Source: an uncultured Coriobacteriales bacterium (GTDB lineage Bacteria; Actinomycetota; Coriobacteriia; Coriobacteriales; UMGS124). Taken from it: a stretch of 58,741 nt of DNA. Numbering within the stretch: the stretch's first letter is position 1; the number at the start of each line of letters is the position of its first letter. Below are positions 58,222 to 58,741 of this stretch, one piece after another. The stretch covers positions 1-58,741 of the forward strand of contig CABQHM010000015.1 in NCBI GenBank assembly GCA_902464015.1, given 5' to 3'. The notes under the pieces are model-generated. The model was not told the DNA's origin. It did no database searches and saw only the letters and a list, made by a program, of their open reading frames with translations. The translations under genes and the position numbers were made by a program.

Positions 58222-58741
58222 TGGCACACGATATGAGCAGGACCGACGCCCCCAAGCGCCGCCCCGGCGGTCCCGGCCCCATGGGCGGGGGCGGCCACGG
58301 CCCCGGGCGCGTCGTGGAGAAGCCCAAGGACTTCAAGGGCACCATGCGCAAGCTTCTTGGATACGTGGGCAAGCACAAGATCGCGGTGTTCTTCGCCATC
58401 GCGTTCGCCATGTGCTCCGTGCTCTTCAACATCGTGGGACCCAAGGTCTTGGGCGAAGTCACCACCAAACTCTACGAGGGCCTCGTGGCCAAGGTCGCGG
58501 GCACGGGATCTGTCGACTTTGACTGGATCGGCCGCACACTGCTGCTGCTTTTGGGCCTCTACCTGGCAAGCTCTGCCTGCAACCTCGTGCAGGGCTGGCT
58601 CATGACCGGCGTCACGCAGAAGATCTGCTACCGCATGCGCAAGGAGATCGCGCACAAGATCACCGTCGTGCCGATGAGCTACTTCAACGGCCACAGCAAG
58701 GGCGACGTGCTCAGCCGCATCACCAACGACGTCGATACGCT
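58221..58741 (+). CDS. ABC exporter subunit B (partial)
   Basis: The first 173 residues are visible before the window ends. A Gly/Pro-rich cytoplasmic N terminus (MAHDMSRTDAPKRRPGGPGP) leads into TMD helices (IAVFFAIAFAMCSVLFNIVG; LLLLLGLYLASSACNLVQGW) and the first coupling region (YRMRKEIAHKITVVPMSYFN). It overlaps subunit A by 1 nt with GGGAGG upstream, and is expected to supply the competent ATPase site of the heterodimer. Confidence 0.88.
   Translation, partial: MAHDMSRTDAPKRRPGGPGPMGGGGHGPGRVVEKPKDFKGTMRKLLGYVGKHKIAVFFAIAFAMCSVLFNIVGPKVLGEVTTKLYEGLVAKVAGTGSVDFDWIGRTLLLLLGLYLASSACNLVQGWLMTGVTQKICYRMRKEIAHKITVVPMSYFNGHSKGDVLSRITNDVDT

Overview
The window is 58.7 kb of gene-dense, GC-rich DNA from an anaerobic gut-type actinobacterium. 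The best fit is class Coriobacteriia, probably the Eggerthellaceae or a close relative. This rests on gene content: many Tat-exported flavoprotein reductases facing LuxR, LysR or TetR regulators, LuxR regulators with about twelve membrane segments, a Tat-exported molybdopterin reductase, a bile salt hydrolase, and small proteins with DUF6591, DUF1002, DUF2975 or DUF4160/DUF2442 domains. No rRNA, tRNA, integrase, transposase, phage or cas gene was seen.

Layout. 1-5.5 kb: C39-like cysteine peptidase, then flavoprotein 1 (the only one with an FMN_bind domain) facing a LuxR regulator. 5.9-11 kb: bile salt hydrolase, DUF2442/DUF4160 pair, cyclophilin, a four-TM protein and a DUF6591 protein, with three tandem-repeat arrays between genes. 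11-18.5 kb: flavoprotein 2 facing a TetR regulator, SstT serine/threonine transporter, large exported DUF1002 protein. 18.6-27.2 kb: small regulators, GNAT acetyltransferase, VanZ-type membrane protein, a surface acyltransferase with two SGNH domains, and an HTH/zinc-ribbon/TipAS regulator. 27.3-36.2 kb: flavoprotein 3 facing a LysR protein fused to 5-formyltetrahydrofolate cyclo-ligase, a zinc-ribbon membrane protein, then flavoprotein 4 facing a second LuxR regulator. 36.2-38.6 kb: dispersed repeats, a TetR regulator and a broken radical SAM gene. 38.7-47.4 kb: molybdopterin reductase cluster (membrane heme subunit, TorD chaperone, 4Fe-4S subunit, catalytic subunit, unknown winged-helix-like protein, LuxR regulator). 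47.7-51.8 kb: acetamidase/formamidase with a 14-codon remnant of a following gene, then flavoprotein 5 facing a LysR regulator. 52.0-55.2 kb: four-gene operon of exported or anchored proteins. 55.5 kb to the end: MarR regulator and a heterodimeric ABC exporter, the second subunit cut by the window end.

How the genes work together. The dominant theme is anaerobic respiration by interchangeable modules: one exported flavin reductase plus one divergent regulator, repeated five times with regulators of three families. All five flavoproteins lack the Arg-containing fumarate reductase signature after the RF/RY-x-N-E segment, so each probably reduces something other than fumarate. Four of the five have no visible electron-donor domain, so an unlinked cytochrome or flavin carrier is expected elsewhere in the genome.

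The most unusual items are the LysR-cyclo-ligase fusion, a two-copy intergenic element with exactly conserved internal spacing (about 7.2 and 20.7 kb), several imperfect intergenic tandem arrays, and the tandem SGNH acyltransferase. Functions are inferred from reading motifs by eye; no database search was possible.
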